DNA of 64,000 nucleotides from Pedobacter cryophilus (GTDB lineage Bacteria; Bacteroidota; Bacteroidia; Sphingobacteriales; Sphingobacteriaceae), in assembly GCF_005116455.1 (NCBI RefSeq), contig NZ_SWBP01000001.1:62001-126000 (forward strand). Direction: 5' to 3'. Below the pieces are notes generated by a model, which made no database searches, was not told the origin of the DNA, and saw nothing but the letters and a program-made list of their open reading frames with translations. The position numbers were made by a program, and so were the translations under genes. Each line of letters opens with the position of its first letter. Position 1 is the stretch's first letter. Shown here in pieces: positions 53,904 to 62,175 of the stretch.

Positions 53904-54740
53904 TTAAGATTGGTAACGATGTTGTAAAAAATCTTTCATCCAAAGGTTCAATCGCCATTGTTCCTTAACTAAAGAAATTTCTCTGTTTCCTTTAGCCATG
54001 TAAGGTGGCGGACCAAATTCTGGTGTGAAAGAAAAATAATCTCTGTTATGTTGCTTCGCTAAGGCCACACATTTATCCCAAATTATTAAATGCTGTTGCA
54101 AAGCTTCTGCATATTCGGCATTTGCCGGATCCCAAACCTGCGGTCCCTCTGTATGCCCTACTCTTGCATGAATATGGCGGGTATGGTTTATGGCTTCATT
54201 TACTGCTTTTTGTTGATCCTCCAAGTAACTTTCAGACACACAAAACCAATGAGAAACATCAAAAGTTAATTGCACATTTTCATTCTTTTCAAGAACAGGT
54301 CCTACTATATGTGCCGCATAAGACCATTTATTACGATGCGTTTCCTGATAAATTGGTGTGCTGTATTCTTCTTGAATTTTATCACAAAGCTGCAAACATC
54401 CTTTTATTTCATCATCATTAAAAAACTCTCTTCCGGTTTGTGCACTTATAAATAATGGAGCTTTTTTTGAATTTCTAATCTCCATTAATTGAATCAAATC
54501 TTTTTCCAATGCTGCAAGGTAATCCTGATATCTATTGTATGGTTGCAAAACTGCCATTACTATGCAAAAATCTAAATCGTAGTGATGAAGAAGATCTAAA
54601 ACTTCCTGAACATCACATTTTTCGCCGAAAGGGAACCACTCTATACCTGCATAGCCAGCTTCTTTTACTGAACTTAAAAACTCATCCCAAGGAATAGATT
54701 CAGAACCCCAACGCGGACAAAAGAATTTAATTTGAAACAT
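53904..54740 (-). CDS. Sugar phosphate isomerase/epimerase (paralogue of 37833-38660)
   Basis: The 278-residue barrel has the same motif series as its paralogue: Glu in IYQETHRNKWSY, Asp/His in TFDVSHWFCVSESYL, His in HIHARVGHTEGPQV, and Glu in FTPEFGPPPYM. No signal peptide is present. It begins with PRWGSESIPWDEFLSSVKEAGYAGIEW, like the paralogue's PRWGNRHLTWTDFLRQVKAAGYNGIEA. It starts 11 nt after a PhyH dioxygenase gene on the same strand, mirroring the pairing in the first cluster. The sugar converted is unknown. Confidence 0.85.
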   Translation of the reverse strand: MFQIKFFCPRWGSESIPWDEFLSSVKEAGYAGIEWFPFGEKCDVQEVLDLLHHYDLDFCIVMAVLQPYNRYQDYLAALEKDLIQLMEIRNSKKAPLFISAQTGREFFNDDEIKGCLQLCDKIQEEYSTPIYQETHRNKWSYAAHIVGPVLEKNENVQLTFDVSHWFCVSESYLEDQQKAVNEAINHTRHIHARVGHTEGPQVWDPANAEYAEALQQHLIIWDKCVALAKQHNRDYFSFTPEFGPPPYMAKGNREISLVKEQWRLNLWMKDFLQHRYQS

Positions 54741-54751
54741 TTGCGGGGATT

Positions 54752-55567
54752 TTATGAATGATAAATTAAAGGGTTTTGTTCATCATCATTCAGCAAATCA
54801 CCAACTGTTAAGGTCTTTAAATATTTTTCGGGCAAAATATTAGGTTCGCCATTAAAAACATTTCCATCTGGCATATAAGCACAAGTCATGGCTCTTCTAT
54901 GTCCGCTGGTCATATTTGCGCCAGCGCCATGTATGGTTAAGCCGTTGTGAAAAGAACAACTTCCGGCTTTCATAGCTGCTGGCACCGAAACCACTTGAGC
55001 AAATTGAGGATAAGCTTCAAAAATACCATCCATGTTTTTACCAATGCCTTTATTTACAAACGTGGTTTCTTTAAAAGATGCCGGGATAAAATAAAGACAA
55101 CCGTTTTCTAAAGTTGCATCATCTAATGCCACCCAAATTGATAGTGCTCTTCTGTCTGAAAAAGACCAAAAAGGAGTATCTAAATGCCACGACGTTGGAT
55201 TTGCCCAAGGGCGTTTAAATAAAGCCTGATCATGCCAAATTCTAATACCTTCAGCACCCGAAAGTTGAGCTGCCATTTTACCAATCCGCTCATCTAGCAT
55301 AATCTCTTTCACCTTATCATTGGTTTGCCAAAGATTAAGCAACTGATCAAAAACCTTAGAGAAATAATCTGAATCCTCGTTTATACCGTCATCCATACCA
55401 ACTTGCACATCTTTACCGGGCATTTTAAGGCCTTTTCTCTCTTTAACGGCTTCTGTCACAGCAATACGCCATTTTTCTACTTCTTCAGGCGTAAGAAAAT
55501 CTTCAATAACAACAAAACCATTAGTTTGGAAATGTTGTATCTGATCTTGAGTTAATTCACATTTCAT
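54752..55567 (-). CDS. Phytanoyl-CoA dioxygenase (PhyH) family protein, second copy
   Basis: The 271-residue protein has HxD in SWHLDTPFWSF near residue 126, distal His in CSFHNGLTIHGAGANMT near 212 and Arg in HRRAMTCAYMPDG shortly after. It shares family but only low sequence similarity with the protein at 40921. It is transcribed with the isomerase 11 nt away. The 99-bp gap towards NagB could hold a promoter. Substrate unknown; sugar-linked PhyH enzymes may oxidise glycosides or sugar-derived acids. Confidence 0.85.
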   Translation of the reverse strand: MKCELTQDQIQHFQTNGFVVIEDFLTPEEVEKWRIAVTEAVKERKGLKMPGKDVQVGMDDGINEDSDYFSKVFDQLLNLWQTNDKVKEIMLDERIGKMAAQLSGAEGIRIWHDQALFKRPWANPTSWHLDTPFWSFSDRRALSIWVALDDATLENGCLYFIPASFKETTFVNKGIGKNMDGIFEAYPQFAQVVSVPAAMKAGSCSFHNGLTIHGAGANMTSGHRRAMTCAYMPDGNVFNGEPNILPEKYLKTLTVGDLLNDDEQNPLIYHS

Positions 55568-55666
55568 GATATAAAAAATTAGTGATTAATAAATTCCTAA
55601 AAGAAACAGCCCGGTTTGAAGCTGCAACCTTAATGGGTAACAATTAGCAAAACCTAAAAATTATGT

Positions 55667-56425
55667 CTAATAAATACGGACACTGCTTTTTTCATCTAAA
55701 AACAATATGGCGTTTGGATGCTCTCTTAACTTAGTAGAAGGAAATTTAGCACTGATTTCTTCCTTTAAAGTATGATAAATTGCATCAGCTTTTTTATCAC
55801 TTGGCACTGTACAAAAAGCATAAGGAGCACTCATTAAAGCGGGAATAGTGAGTGTTAAAGCATGGGTAGGTACTTCTTCAATACTGTTGAAACAACCATC
55901 ATTAACTTGCTGCATTCTACATTTCTCATCCATATCCACCACTTTTACCAAAAGTGGATCGTTAAAATCAGCCACATGCGGATCATTAAATGCCAAATGG
56001 GTATTTTCTCCTATTCCAAGACATACAATATCTGTTTTGTATTGCTCCAATAACGCAGCATAACGCAAACATTCCTCCTCAGGATTTTCTAAATTCCCGT
56101 TAAGGTAATTAGCGGTATTAAATGGAACTTTCCCAAATAAGTATTCTTTCAAAAAATTACCAAAACCCTGTGGCGCATCAGCACCTAAATTGATGTACTC
56201 ATCCATGTGAAAAGCATTCACTCTAGTCCATTCTACATCTTTTTTAATTAAAGATGCAAAAAACTCATTTTGTGACGGAGCAGCGCCAAATATGACATTA
56301 ACAAATGGCTGTGTTTTTAACAATTCATTTATTTTTTCGCTTACCGCCACAGCAACAGACTCCCCCATAAGGGTTCTGTTTTCAAAAATCCTCACCTTAA
56401 GCTTGTCTTTTATTAATTCTATCAT
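55667..56425 (-). CDS. nagB: Glucosamine/galactosamine-6-phosphate deaminase (NagB-like)
   Basis: The 252-residue protein has the NagB/6-phosphogluconolactonase fold: FVNVIFGAAPSQNEFFASL near residue 38, VNAFHMDEYINLGADAP near 70 (the DEY region around the catalytic Asp) and LGIGENTHLAFNDPHVADF near 135, where the usual GENGH reads GENTH. NagB converts glucosamine-6-phosphate to fructose-6-phosphate plus ammonia, and AgaI does the same for galactosamine. The next gene is NagA, 26 nt apart, so the pair metabolises an N-acetylhexosamine released from the polymer. Confidence 0.85.
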   Translation of the reverse strand: MIELIKDKLKVRIFENRTLMGESVAVAVSEKINELLKTQPFVNVIFGAAPSQNEFFASLIKKDVEWTRVNAFHMDEYINLGADAPQGFGNFLKEYLFGKVPFNTANYLNGNLENPEEECLRYAALLEQYKTDIVCLGIGENTHLAFNDPHVADFNDPLLVKVVDMDEKCRMQQVNDGCFNSIEEVPTHALTLTIPALMSAPYAFCTVPSDKKADAIYHTLKEEISAKFPSTKLREHPNAILFLDEKSSVRIY

Positions 56426-56451
56426 TTGAAATTATTTTATTTACCTATTTT

Positions 56452-57642
56452 TTAGAAATCGGATGCATTGTAAACTACTTTCCCATTAATTATGGTGGTT
56501 TGTATATTAATATTGTCGTCAAAAATTACAATATCTGCATCCTTACCTGCCACCAAAGATCCTTTAGTATCGGCAACACCCATAATGGTGGCCGGTGTTT
56601 TAGAAATCATTCTAATAGCTTCAATTAAAGGAACATCAGCCATTTTAATCATGGTTCTTACCAACCTATCGGTAGTAGCTACACTACCAGCAAATGAAGA
56701 ACGATCTGGCATAATGGCCACTCCGTTTTCTACAAAAACTTTTGTGCCGGTATCTATATTTCCAAGAATACTATCGCCTTCAGGCATCCCTGCTGCTCGC
56801 ATTGCATCAGTAATTAGCGCAATATGATCTGCCCCTTTTATTTTATAGGCTAATTTTAAAAGTGGCGGCGGCATGTGAATTCCATCTCCAATGACTTCAA
56901 TATCCATGGAATCAATTAAATACGCAGCTTCAATTACGCCCGCATAACGGTAAGTATTACGCCTGGTTACGCCCGACATTGCCGAGTAAAAATGCGTAGC
57001 TAAGGTGTAACCTACTTCAAAAGCTTCTACCACTTCTTCATAAATAGCATCTGTATGAGCTATTGCGGCTAGTACTCCTTTAGATTTTAAATATCTGCCA
57101 AACTCAATAGCGCCTTCTAATTCAGGAGCGGCGCTCCAACGTTTAATATCATTTGAGTAGGCTAAAACTTCTTTATATTCTTCTATATCTGGATTTCTGA
57201 TGTAGCGAGGATCTTGAGCGCCACTTTGAGCAAGTGCAAAATAAGGGCCTTCTAAATGCATCCCTAAAAACTGGGCACCCATGGTGTTTTGCTTATTGGC
57301 TTCTGCATAAACATCCAATGATTTTAACAAATCAGCTTTGCTACAGGTGAGTGTTGTGGGAAACATGGAAGTTGTACCATATTTAGCATGTGTTTCGGCA
57401 ATCTTTAAAAATGCATTTACAGTGCCATCCATAAAATCATGTCCACCGCCGCCATGTATATGAATGTCAATAAATCCGGGAGAAACATATTTACCCTCGG
57501 CATCAATGATCTCGGCATCTGTTGCATAAATATCCCCTTCACTTACCGCTTCAATGGATGTGCCTTTAATGAGTAAAGTTCCACCATCAATAATGCGATA
57601 TGGAGTAATGATACGGCCGTTAATTATTTTTATTCTTTTCAT
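56452..57642 (-). CDS. nagA: N-acetylglucosamine-6-phosphate deacetylase (NagA)
   Basis: The 396-residue amidohydrolase has the NagA pattern: DIHIHGGGGHDFMDGT near residue 58 (first metal His pair), GMHLEGPYFA near 128 (metal Glu), AIAHTDAIYEE near 193, and LATHFYSAMSG near 214 where many relatives have THLFNAM. IGDGIHMPP is near 252, ALITDAMRAAG near 275 (catalytic Asp) and DADIVIFDDN at the C-terminus. It deacetylates GlcNAc-6-phosphate (or the galactosamine analogue) before NagB acts. It sits between CBM9-like and NagB genes in the same transcript. Confidence 0.92.
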   Translation of the reverse strand: MKRIKIINGRIITPYRIIDGGTLLIKGTSIEAVSEGDIYATDAEIIDAEGKYVSPGFIDIHIHGGGGHDFMDGTVNAFLKIAETHAKYGTTSMFPTTLTCSKADLLKSLDVYAEANKQNTMGAQFLGMHLEGPYFALAQSGAQDPRYIRNPDIEEYKEVLAYSNDIKRWSAAPELEGAIEFGRYLKSKGVLAAIAHTDAIYEEVVEAFEVGYTLATHFYSAMSGVTRRNTYRYAGVIEAAYLIDSMDIEVIGDGIHMPPPLLKLAYKIKGADHIALITDAMRAAGMPEGDSILGNIDTGTKVFVENGVAIMPDRSSFAGSVATTDRLVRTMIKMADVPLIEAIRMISKTPATIMGVADTKGSLVAGKDADIVIFDDNINIQTTIINGKVVYNASDF

Positions 57643-57650
57643 ATTTATCG

Positions 57651-58313
57651 TTAAAGGTGATTTGCACCTCCAAATTCTATCGCTCCAAAAAATTCGGGTA
57701 AATGAAAATCAGGAGATGGAGCTTTAATCATGTTCCAGGCAAAAAAATGTGGCTCGGGCAAATCATCTCCGCATTTAAAAAAGTTGCCATATCCATTTTG
57801 GCCTGCAAAAGATTCGAAATTGTTAAACTGAAAAACTTCTATGGGAATAACAAGCGTAATTTGCCATTCAAAATTTGTAGGACTATTTGCCGGTGCAGAT
57901 TTAATGATGATACTTCTCTGAATTTTGTTGATGATTTCTTCAGATAAGTTTTTCCTATTTGATCTTCCATTACCATAAGCCATTAAACAAACACCTAAGC
58001 AGTTTAGCTCTATATTGTAGTATTCTTTTTCTGAGGCAAATGCAACAAAAAATTCTACGCAATTGTCTTTATGTACCTGATCATTGGTTTGATGCATAGC
58101 AACTTTAATCACATCATCGCACACATAATATTTTAAGAAAAGGGCATTCCCAGAATGTGCAATGGCAAATCTGGTTTGAGATTTACTTGTAAATTCTGGC
58201 CAAGGTTGATGATTGATGTAATTTTTTGGAAATGTATCCATCAACGCCGCTACCTCTTCAATATCAGAATGAACATCAATAGAATCTGTAAATGGGAGAA
58301 ATAAATTTTTCAT
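57651..58313 (-). CDS. Carbohydrate-binding family 9-like protein
   Basis: The 220-residue protein has the CBM9-like sandwich pattern: ALFLKYYVCDDVIKVAMHQTNDQVHKDNCVEFFVAF near residues 53-88, then EYYNIELNCLGVCLMAYG, and FNNFESFAGQNGYGNFFKCGDDLPEPHFFAWN near the end. It lacks a signal peptide, so it is probably cytoplasmic or exported in an unknown way. It is transcribed with NagA (8 nt) and after the FucP-like transporter. It may bind a sugar oligomer or have an uncharacterised enzymatic role. Confidence 0.8.
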   Translation of the reverse strand: MKNLFLPFTDSIDVHSDIEEVAALMDTFPKNYINHQPWPEFTSKSQTRFAIAHSGNALFLKYYVCDDVIKVAMHQTNDQVHKDNCVEFFVAFASEKEYYNIELNCLGVCLMAYGNGRSNRKNLSEEIINKIQRSIIIKSAPANSPTNFEWQITLVIPIEVFQFNNFESFAGQNGYGNFFKCGDDLPEPHFFAWNMIKAPSPDFHLPEFFGAIEFGGANHL

Positions 58314-58356
58314 CTGATAATAAAAAGATCTTTCGTTATTATTTTAAAACTTATAG

Positions 58357-59733
58357 TTATTTACTCATCATAAATTTAGCCACAGGCTTTTTACCCCGCC
58401 TTAGCGACCAATAGCTTATTTTATGACCATAAAAAGCATAAAACATGAGATATAAATAACAAGGAAATAAAATCCAATAAGCACTTCGCACATTATAAAT
58501 ATCTGCTACATAACCGTATAAAAGAGGGAAAAGTGCACTTCCGCACAAAGCCATAATGAGTGCTGATGAACCTACTTTGGTAAATCGACCTAAGTTATTT
58601 AATGCCAATGGCCATATTCCAGCCCATACTAATGAATTAGCTAATCCTAATAATACCACAAACCATATAGAAATATCTGCAGTATGACCCAAAATAGTAC
58701 GTGTGCCGAAAGCGTAAATAATAAGCAGCGTAAATATTGCCCCCAGAGAGGTACAAATTCTTAAAACATTTACTTGAGAAATATATTTAGGAATGAGAAT
58801 AATACCCAATACATAACCCACTATGGTACTAAATAAGGTGTAAGACGGAAAAACCTTGGCTTCCATAATTTGTATACCCATAGAATTTGCATAACCAATA
58901 ATGGTATCAATAGCAATAACTTGTGTGCCTACATGGAAAAAAATAGCCAATACACCCAAAATCAAATATGGAAACTGAAATAGGTTTTTCTTATCTGCAT
59001 TTAAAGTAAGTAATTCCGGACTTTCTTGTTCGGTATCAATTTCGGGTAGCGGAGAATAGCGTATAAAAATTCCAAAACCAATAAGGGCAACACCAAGAAT
59101 AGCATAAGGCACAATTACCCTTCTTATTAATTCATCTAAGACCTCGTTTTTTTGAATTTCGCCCATAAAGGGTAATTGCTGAAGCAATTCATTATCTGTT
59201 ACTTTAAATATGACTGATGCAAATAATAAAGGCGCTAATATTCCTGCTCCTTTGTTGCATATCCCCATCATACTGATACGCTGAACAGCTCTTTCTTTAT
59301 GACCAAGAATGGTGATGTAAGGGTTTGCTGCCGTTTGCAGAATGGCTAGTCCGGATCCTATAGTAAATAACCCGATCAGAAAAATTTCATAAGTTCTACT
59401 TAATGCAGCAGGAATAAAAATGAGCACCCCAATGGCCATTAACCAAAGCCCATACATAATTCCCTTTTTAAAGCCTACAGCCTTAAGCAAATAAGACGAA
59501 GGAACCGACATTAGAAAATAAGATATATAAAAGGCGAATGCTACTAAATAAGACTGAAAATTGGTAAGCTCACAGGCGATTTTAAAATAAGGTATTAAAA
59601 TAGCGTTTACCCAAGTAATAAATCCGAAAACAAAAAACAAAGACCCTAAAATAAGCATAGAAATAGTAGTTTCTCTCCCGCTTAGCGTTCCCACTTGCAC
59701 TTGCACTATACTTTTCTTGGTTTTTATCGACAT
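58357..59733 (-). CDS. FucP-type sugar MFS transporter
   Basis: The 458-residue twelve-helix protein matches the FHS family (FucP). SMLILGSLFFVFGFITWVNAILIPYFKIACELTNFQSYLVAFAFYISYF is the helix I-II region with the conserved Asn, and LAILQTAANPYITILG near residue 130 is the typical TAANP motif. Members are proton symporters of L-fucose, glucose/galactose or N-acetylglucosamine (NagP). The adjoining NagA and NagB genes favour an N-acetylhexosamine. It is the first gene of the FucP-CBM9-NagA-NagB transcript. Confidence 0.9.
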   Translation of the reverse strand: MSIKTKKSIVQVQVGTLSGRETTISMLILGSLFFVFGFITWVNAILIPYFKIACELTNFQSYLVAFAFYISYFLMSVPSSYLLKAVGFKKGIMYGLWLMAIGVLIFIPAALSRTYEIFLIGLFTIGSGLAILQTAANPYITILGHKERAVQRISMMGICNKGAGILAPLLFASVIFKVTDNELLQQLPFMGEIQKNEVLDELIRRVIVPYAILGVALIGFGIFIRYSPLPEIDTEQESPELLTLNADKKNLFQFPYLILGVLAIFFHVGTQVIAIDTIIGYANSMGIQIMEAKVFPSYTLFSTIVGYVLGIILIPKYISQVNVLRICTSLGAIFTLLIIYAFGTRTILGHTADISIWFVVLLGLANSLVWAGIWPLALNNLGRFTKVGSSALIMALCGSALFPLLYGYVADIYNVRSAYWILFPCYLYLMFYAFYGHKISYWSLRRGKKPVAKFMMSK

Positions 59734-59870
59734 ACTTATAAGGATAAATATTTTATAAAAGATGAAAATTAAAATTCGTTAGATTACCTAAATTTTGTAA
59801 ACAAGCCACATTTAATTTGCCTATTGTTTATTTATCAAATCAATTTTCGGATTAATTATTAAGTTTTGGC

Positions 59871-59892
59871 TGTTCGTTAACGTACACGAATA
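59871..59892. promoter_or_regulatory. Possible LacI-type operator upstream of FucP operon
   Basis: TTCGTTAACGTACACGAA has outer arms TTCGT and ACGAA in inverted orientation and an embedded palindromic CGTTAACG. It lies about 140 bp before the transporter start. LacI-family operators often have a central CG and this size. The LacI gene at 41839 is the nearest candidate regulator. Confidence 0.35.
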
Positions 59893-60002
59893 TAGGAAAG
59901 ATTTTTTATTACCAAAATTGTTTTTCATTTAATTTGCTTGGCTCTGTGTGTAAATAAATAAACTTGATAAGATTTAGCTCATTATTTTAAACCCTTTTAA
60001 GC

Positions 60003-60033
60003 TTTCTTGATTTTATAAAACAAAATCAAGAAA
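60003..60033. terminator. Isolated AT-rich hairpin
   Basis: TTTCTTGATTTT pairs perfectly with AAAATCAAGAAA over 12 bp across a 7-nt loop (ATAAAAC). It may be a bidirectional terminator or part of the untranslated region. Confidence 0.45.
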
Positions 60034-60043
60034 TTCTTTAAAC

Positions 60044-60069
60044 AAAAAAAGCGTCCCAAATGGAACGCT
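60044..60069 (-). terminator. Terminator of serS
   Basis: AGCGTTCCA, loop TT and TGGGACGCT form a hairpin on the minus strand with a T run after it (A run 60044-60050 on the plus strand). It lies 30 nt after the serS stop codon. Confidence 0.8.
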
Positions 60070-60098
60070 ATTAAATAAAGTTAGAGAAGAATTAAATA

Positions 60099-61370
60099 CT
60101 AATCTATAAAATCAAACCCGGTAAAAGGCACTAAACATGCTGGCACTTTAATGCCGTTTTCTGTTTGGTTATTCTCTAAAATAGAAGCCAATATTCTTGG
60201 CAAAGCTAAAGCACTACCATTTAAAGTATGTGGCAATTGTGTTTTACCTTCTTTACCTTTAAATCTCAATTTTAAGCGATTACTTTGGAAAGTCTCAAAG
60301 TTAGAAACAGAAGAAACCTCTAACCAACGCTCCTGAGCTGCACTATAAACTTCCATATCATAAGTTAATGCAGAAGTAAAGCCCATATCGCCACCACATA
60401 ATCTTAGTACACGATATTGTAAACCTAATTTTTGTAATAAACTTTGTACATGCAAACTCATTTGCTCTAAAATCTCGTAAGATTGATCAGGATGAACAAT
60501 TTGTACAATTTCTACTTTATCAAACTGATGCAAGCGGTTTAAGCCACGTACATGTGCCCCGTAAGAACCAGCTTCTCTTCTAAAACATGGCGTGTAACCG
60601 CAATTTTTTATGGGCAATTCCTCTTCTTTTAAAATTACATCTCGATATAAATTAGTTACCGGAACTTCGGCTGTTGGTATTAAATATAAATTATCAATCC
60701 CTACATGATACATTTGCCCTTCTTTATCTGGCAATTGGCCGGTACCAAAACCAGAAGCTTCGTTTACCAAAAGAGGCACCATCATTTCATCATAACCCGC
60801 TTTTTCTGCCTCAGCTAAAAAGAAATTAATTAAGGCTCTTTGCATTTTTGCGCCTTTACCTTTATAAACAGGAAAACCTGCTCCGGCAATTTTTACGCCC
60901 AATTCAAAATCTATGATATTGTATTTAGCGGCTAATTCCCAATGCGGTAAAGCACTAGAAGGTAAATTTGGTTTTTCACCATTTTGCAATACAACCTCGT
61001 TTTCTTCGGGAGTTTTTCCTAAAGGAACGCTAGCATGTGGAAGATTTGGTAATTGCACCAGTTTTTGATACAATTCAAGCTCAATTGCAGCTAAATTTTC
61101 CTGCAATTGTTTAACATCTTCTTTAGATTGTGATGTTTGTGATTTAAGCTGTTCTGCTTCGTCTTTTTTACCGTTACGCATTAATTCGCCAATCTGTTTA
61201 GCAGCGGAATTGCCTTTTGCTAAAAGATCATCAGCTTGTGATTGAGTACTTTTTCTTTGATCGTCTAATAAAATAATTTCATCTACCAATTCTAATTGAT
61301 TGAAATTCTTTACACTTAATCGCTCTAAAACCTGCTCTTTATTTTCGCGGATATAATTAACTTGCAGCAT
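60099..61370 (-). CDS. serS: Seryl-tRNA synthetase
   Basis: The 423-residue class II synthetase has an N-terminal coiled-coil tRNA-binding arm (residues 30-100, LLAKGNSAAKQIGELMRNGKKDEAEQLKSQ and onward). Its catalytic motifs are TPCFRREAGSYGAHVRG (motif 2) near residue 260 and HTLNGSALALPRILASILENNQ (motif 3) near 383; ASVSNFETFQSNRLKLRF-like ERWLEVSSVSNFETFQSNRLKLRF precedes it. It charges tRNA-Ser with serine and is essential. It is a single gene that diverges from rsmI across a 91-bp gap. Confidence 0.97.
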   Translation of the reverse strand: MLQVNYIRENKEQVLERLSVKNFNQLELVDEIILLDDQRKSTQSQADDLLAKGNSAAKQIGELMRNGKKDEAEQLKSQTSQSKEDVKQLQENLAAIELELYQKLVQLPNLPHASVPLGKTPEENEVVLQNGEKPNLPSSALPHWELAAKYNIIDFELGVKIAGAGFPVYKGKGAKMQRALINFFLAEAEKAGYDEMMVPLLVNEASGFGTGQLPDKEGQMYHVGIDNLYLIPTAEVPVTNLYRDVILKEEELPIKNCGYTPCFRREAGSYGAHVRGLNRLHQFDKVEIVQIVHPDQSYEILEQMSLHVQSLLQKLGLQYRVLRLCGGDMGFTSALTYDMEVYSAAQERWLEVSSVSNFETFQSNRLKLRFKGKEGKTQLPHTLNGSALALPRILASILENNQTENGIKVPACLVPFTGFDFID

Positions 61371-61461
61371 CTTTTTAATTTTTTACAAATATAGTATTGC
61401 GTATGGAGTATTTGTGTAGGGAGAATTGATAAATGTTAAAAATAGAAGATAAATGTAAAAT

Positions 61462-62175
61462 ATGAACGGCAAACTATACCTTGTACCCACACCTATTGGC
61501 AATTTAGAAGACATCACTTTAAGAGCATTAAGAGTGCTAAAAGAAGTGGATTTAATTTTAGCTGAAGATACCCGAACATCAGCCCCACTATTAAAGCATT
61601 TTAATATTGATCAGAAAGTTTTTGCGCATCACCAACATAATGAGCATAAGGCTGTTGCCGAGATTGTTCGCTTTTTAAAAGAAGGACAAAATATTGCACT
61701 CATTTCTGATGCCGGCACTCCAGCTATTTCTGACCCCGGTTTTTTATTGGTTAGGGAGGTTTTAAAAAATGATTTACCTGTAGAATGTTTACCAGGTGCT
61801 ACAGCATTTGTTCCGGCCTTAGTCAACTCTGGTTTACCTAATGATCGTTTTACTTTTGAAGGTTTTTTACCAGTTAAAAAAGGCCGTCAAACCCGTTTAA
61901 AAGAATTAATTTATGAACCAAGAACGATGATATTTTATGAATCCCCACATCGCTTATTAAAATTTTTGGAAGAATTAATAGAATATTTTGGTGCAGACCG
62001 ACAAGCTTCTATTTCTAGAGAGCTCACTAAAATGTTTGAAGAAAACGTAAGGGGAACTTTGGAAGAGATGAAAACTCATTTTGAAGAGAACATTTTAAAA
62101 GGCGAATTTGTAATTGTGGTTGCTGGTAGCACCGAATCTGCACCTAAAAAAGACGATAAATATTATAAAAAATGA
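61462..62175 (+). CDS. rsmI: 16S rRNA 2'-O-ribose C1402 methyltransferase
   Basis: The 237-residue protein has the full tetrapyrrole-methylase-like RsmI pattern. LYLVPTPIGNLEDITLRALRVL opens the protein, and DLILAEDTRTSAPLLKHF near residue 32, ALISDAGTPAISDPGFLLV near 78 and PGATAFVPALVNSGLPNDRFTFEGFLP near 112 follow. ESPHRLLKFLEEL near 155 is also diagnostic. RsmI uses SAM to methylate C1402 at the ribosomal decoding site. The lnt gene overlaps its end by four bases (ATGA), so they are translationally coupled. Confidence 0.96.
   Translation: MNGKLYLVPTPIGNLEDITLRALRVLKEVDLILAEDTRTSAPLLKHFNIDQKVFAHHQHNEHKAVAEIVRFLKEGQNIALISDAGTPAISDPGFLLVREVLKNDLPVECLPGATAFVPALVNSGLPNDRFTFEGFLPVKKGRQTRLKELIYEPRTMIFYESPHRLLKFLEELIEYFGADRQASISRELTKMFEENVRGTLEEMKTHFEENILKGEFVIVVAGSTESAPKKDDKYYKK

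Larger units (their letters stand above)
59734..60098. other. Regulatory gap between FucP-type transporter and serS
   Basis: This 365-bp gene-free interval holds the transporter promoter region on its left and the serS terminator on its right. A possible operator lies at 59871-59892 and an isolated hairpin at 60003-60033. The rest is AT-rich. Confidence 0.6.
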
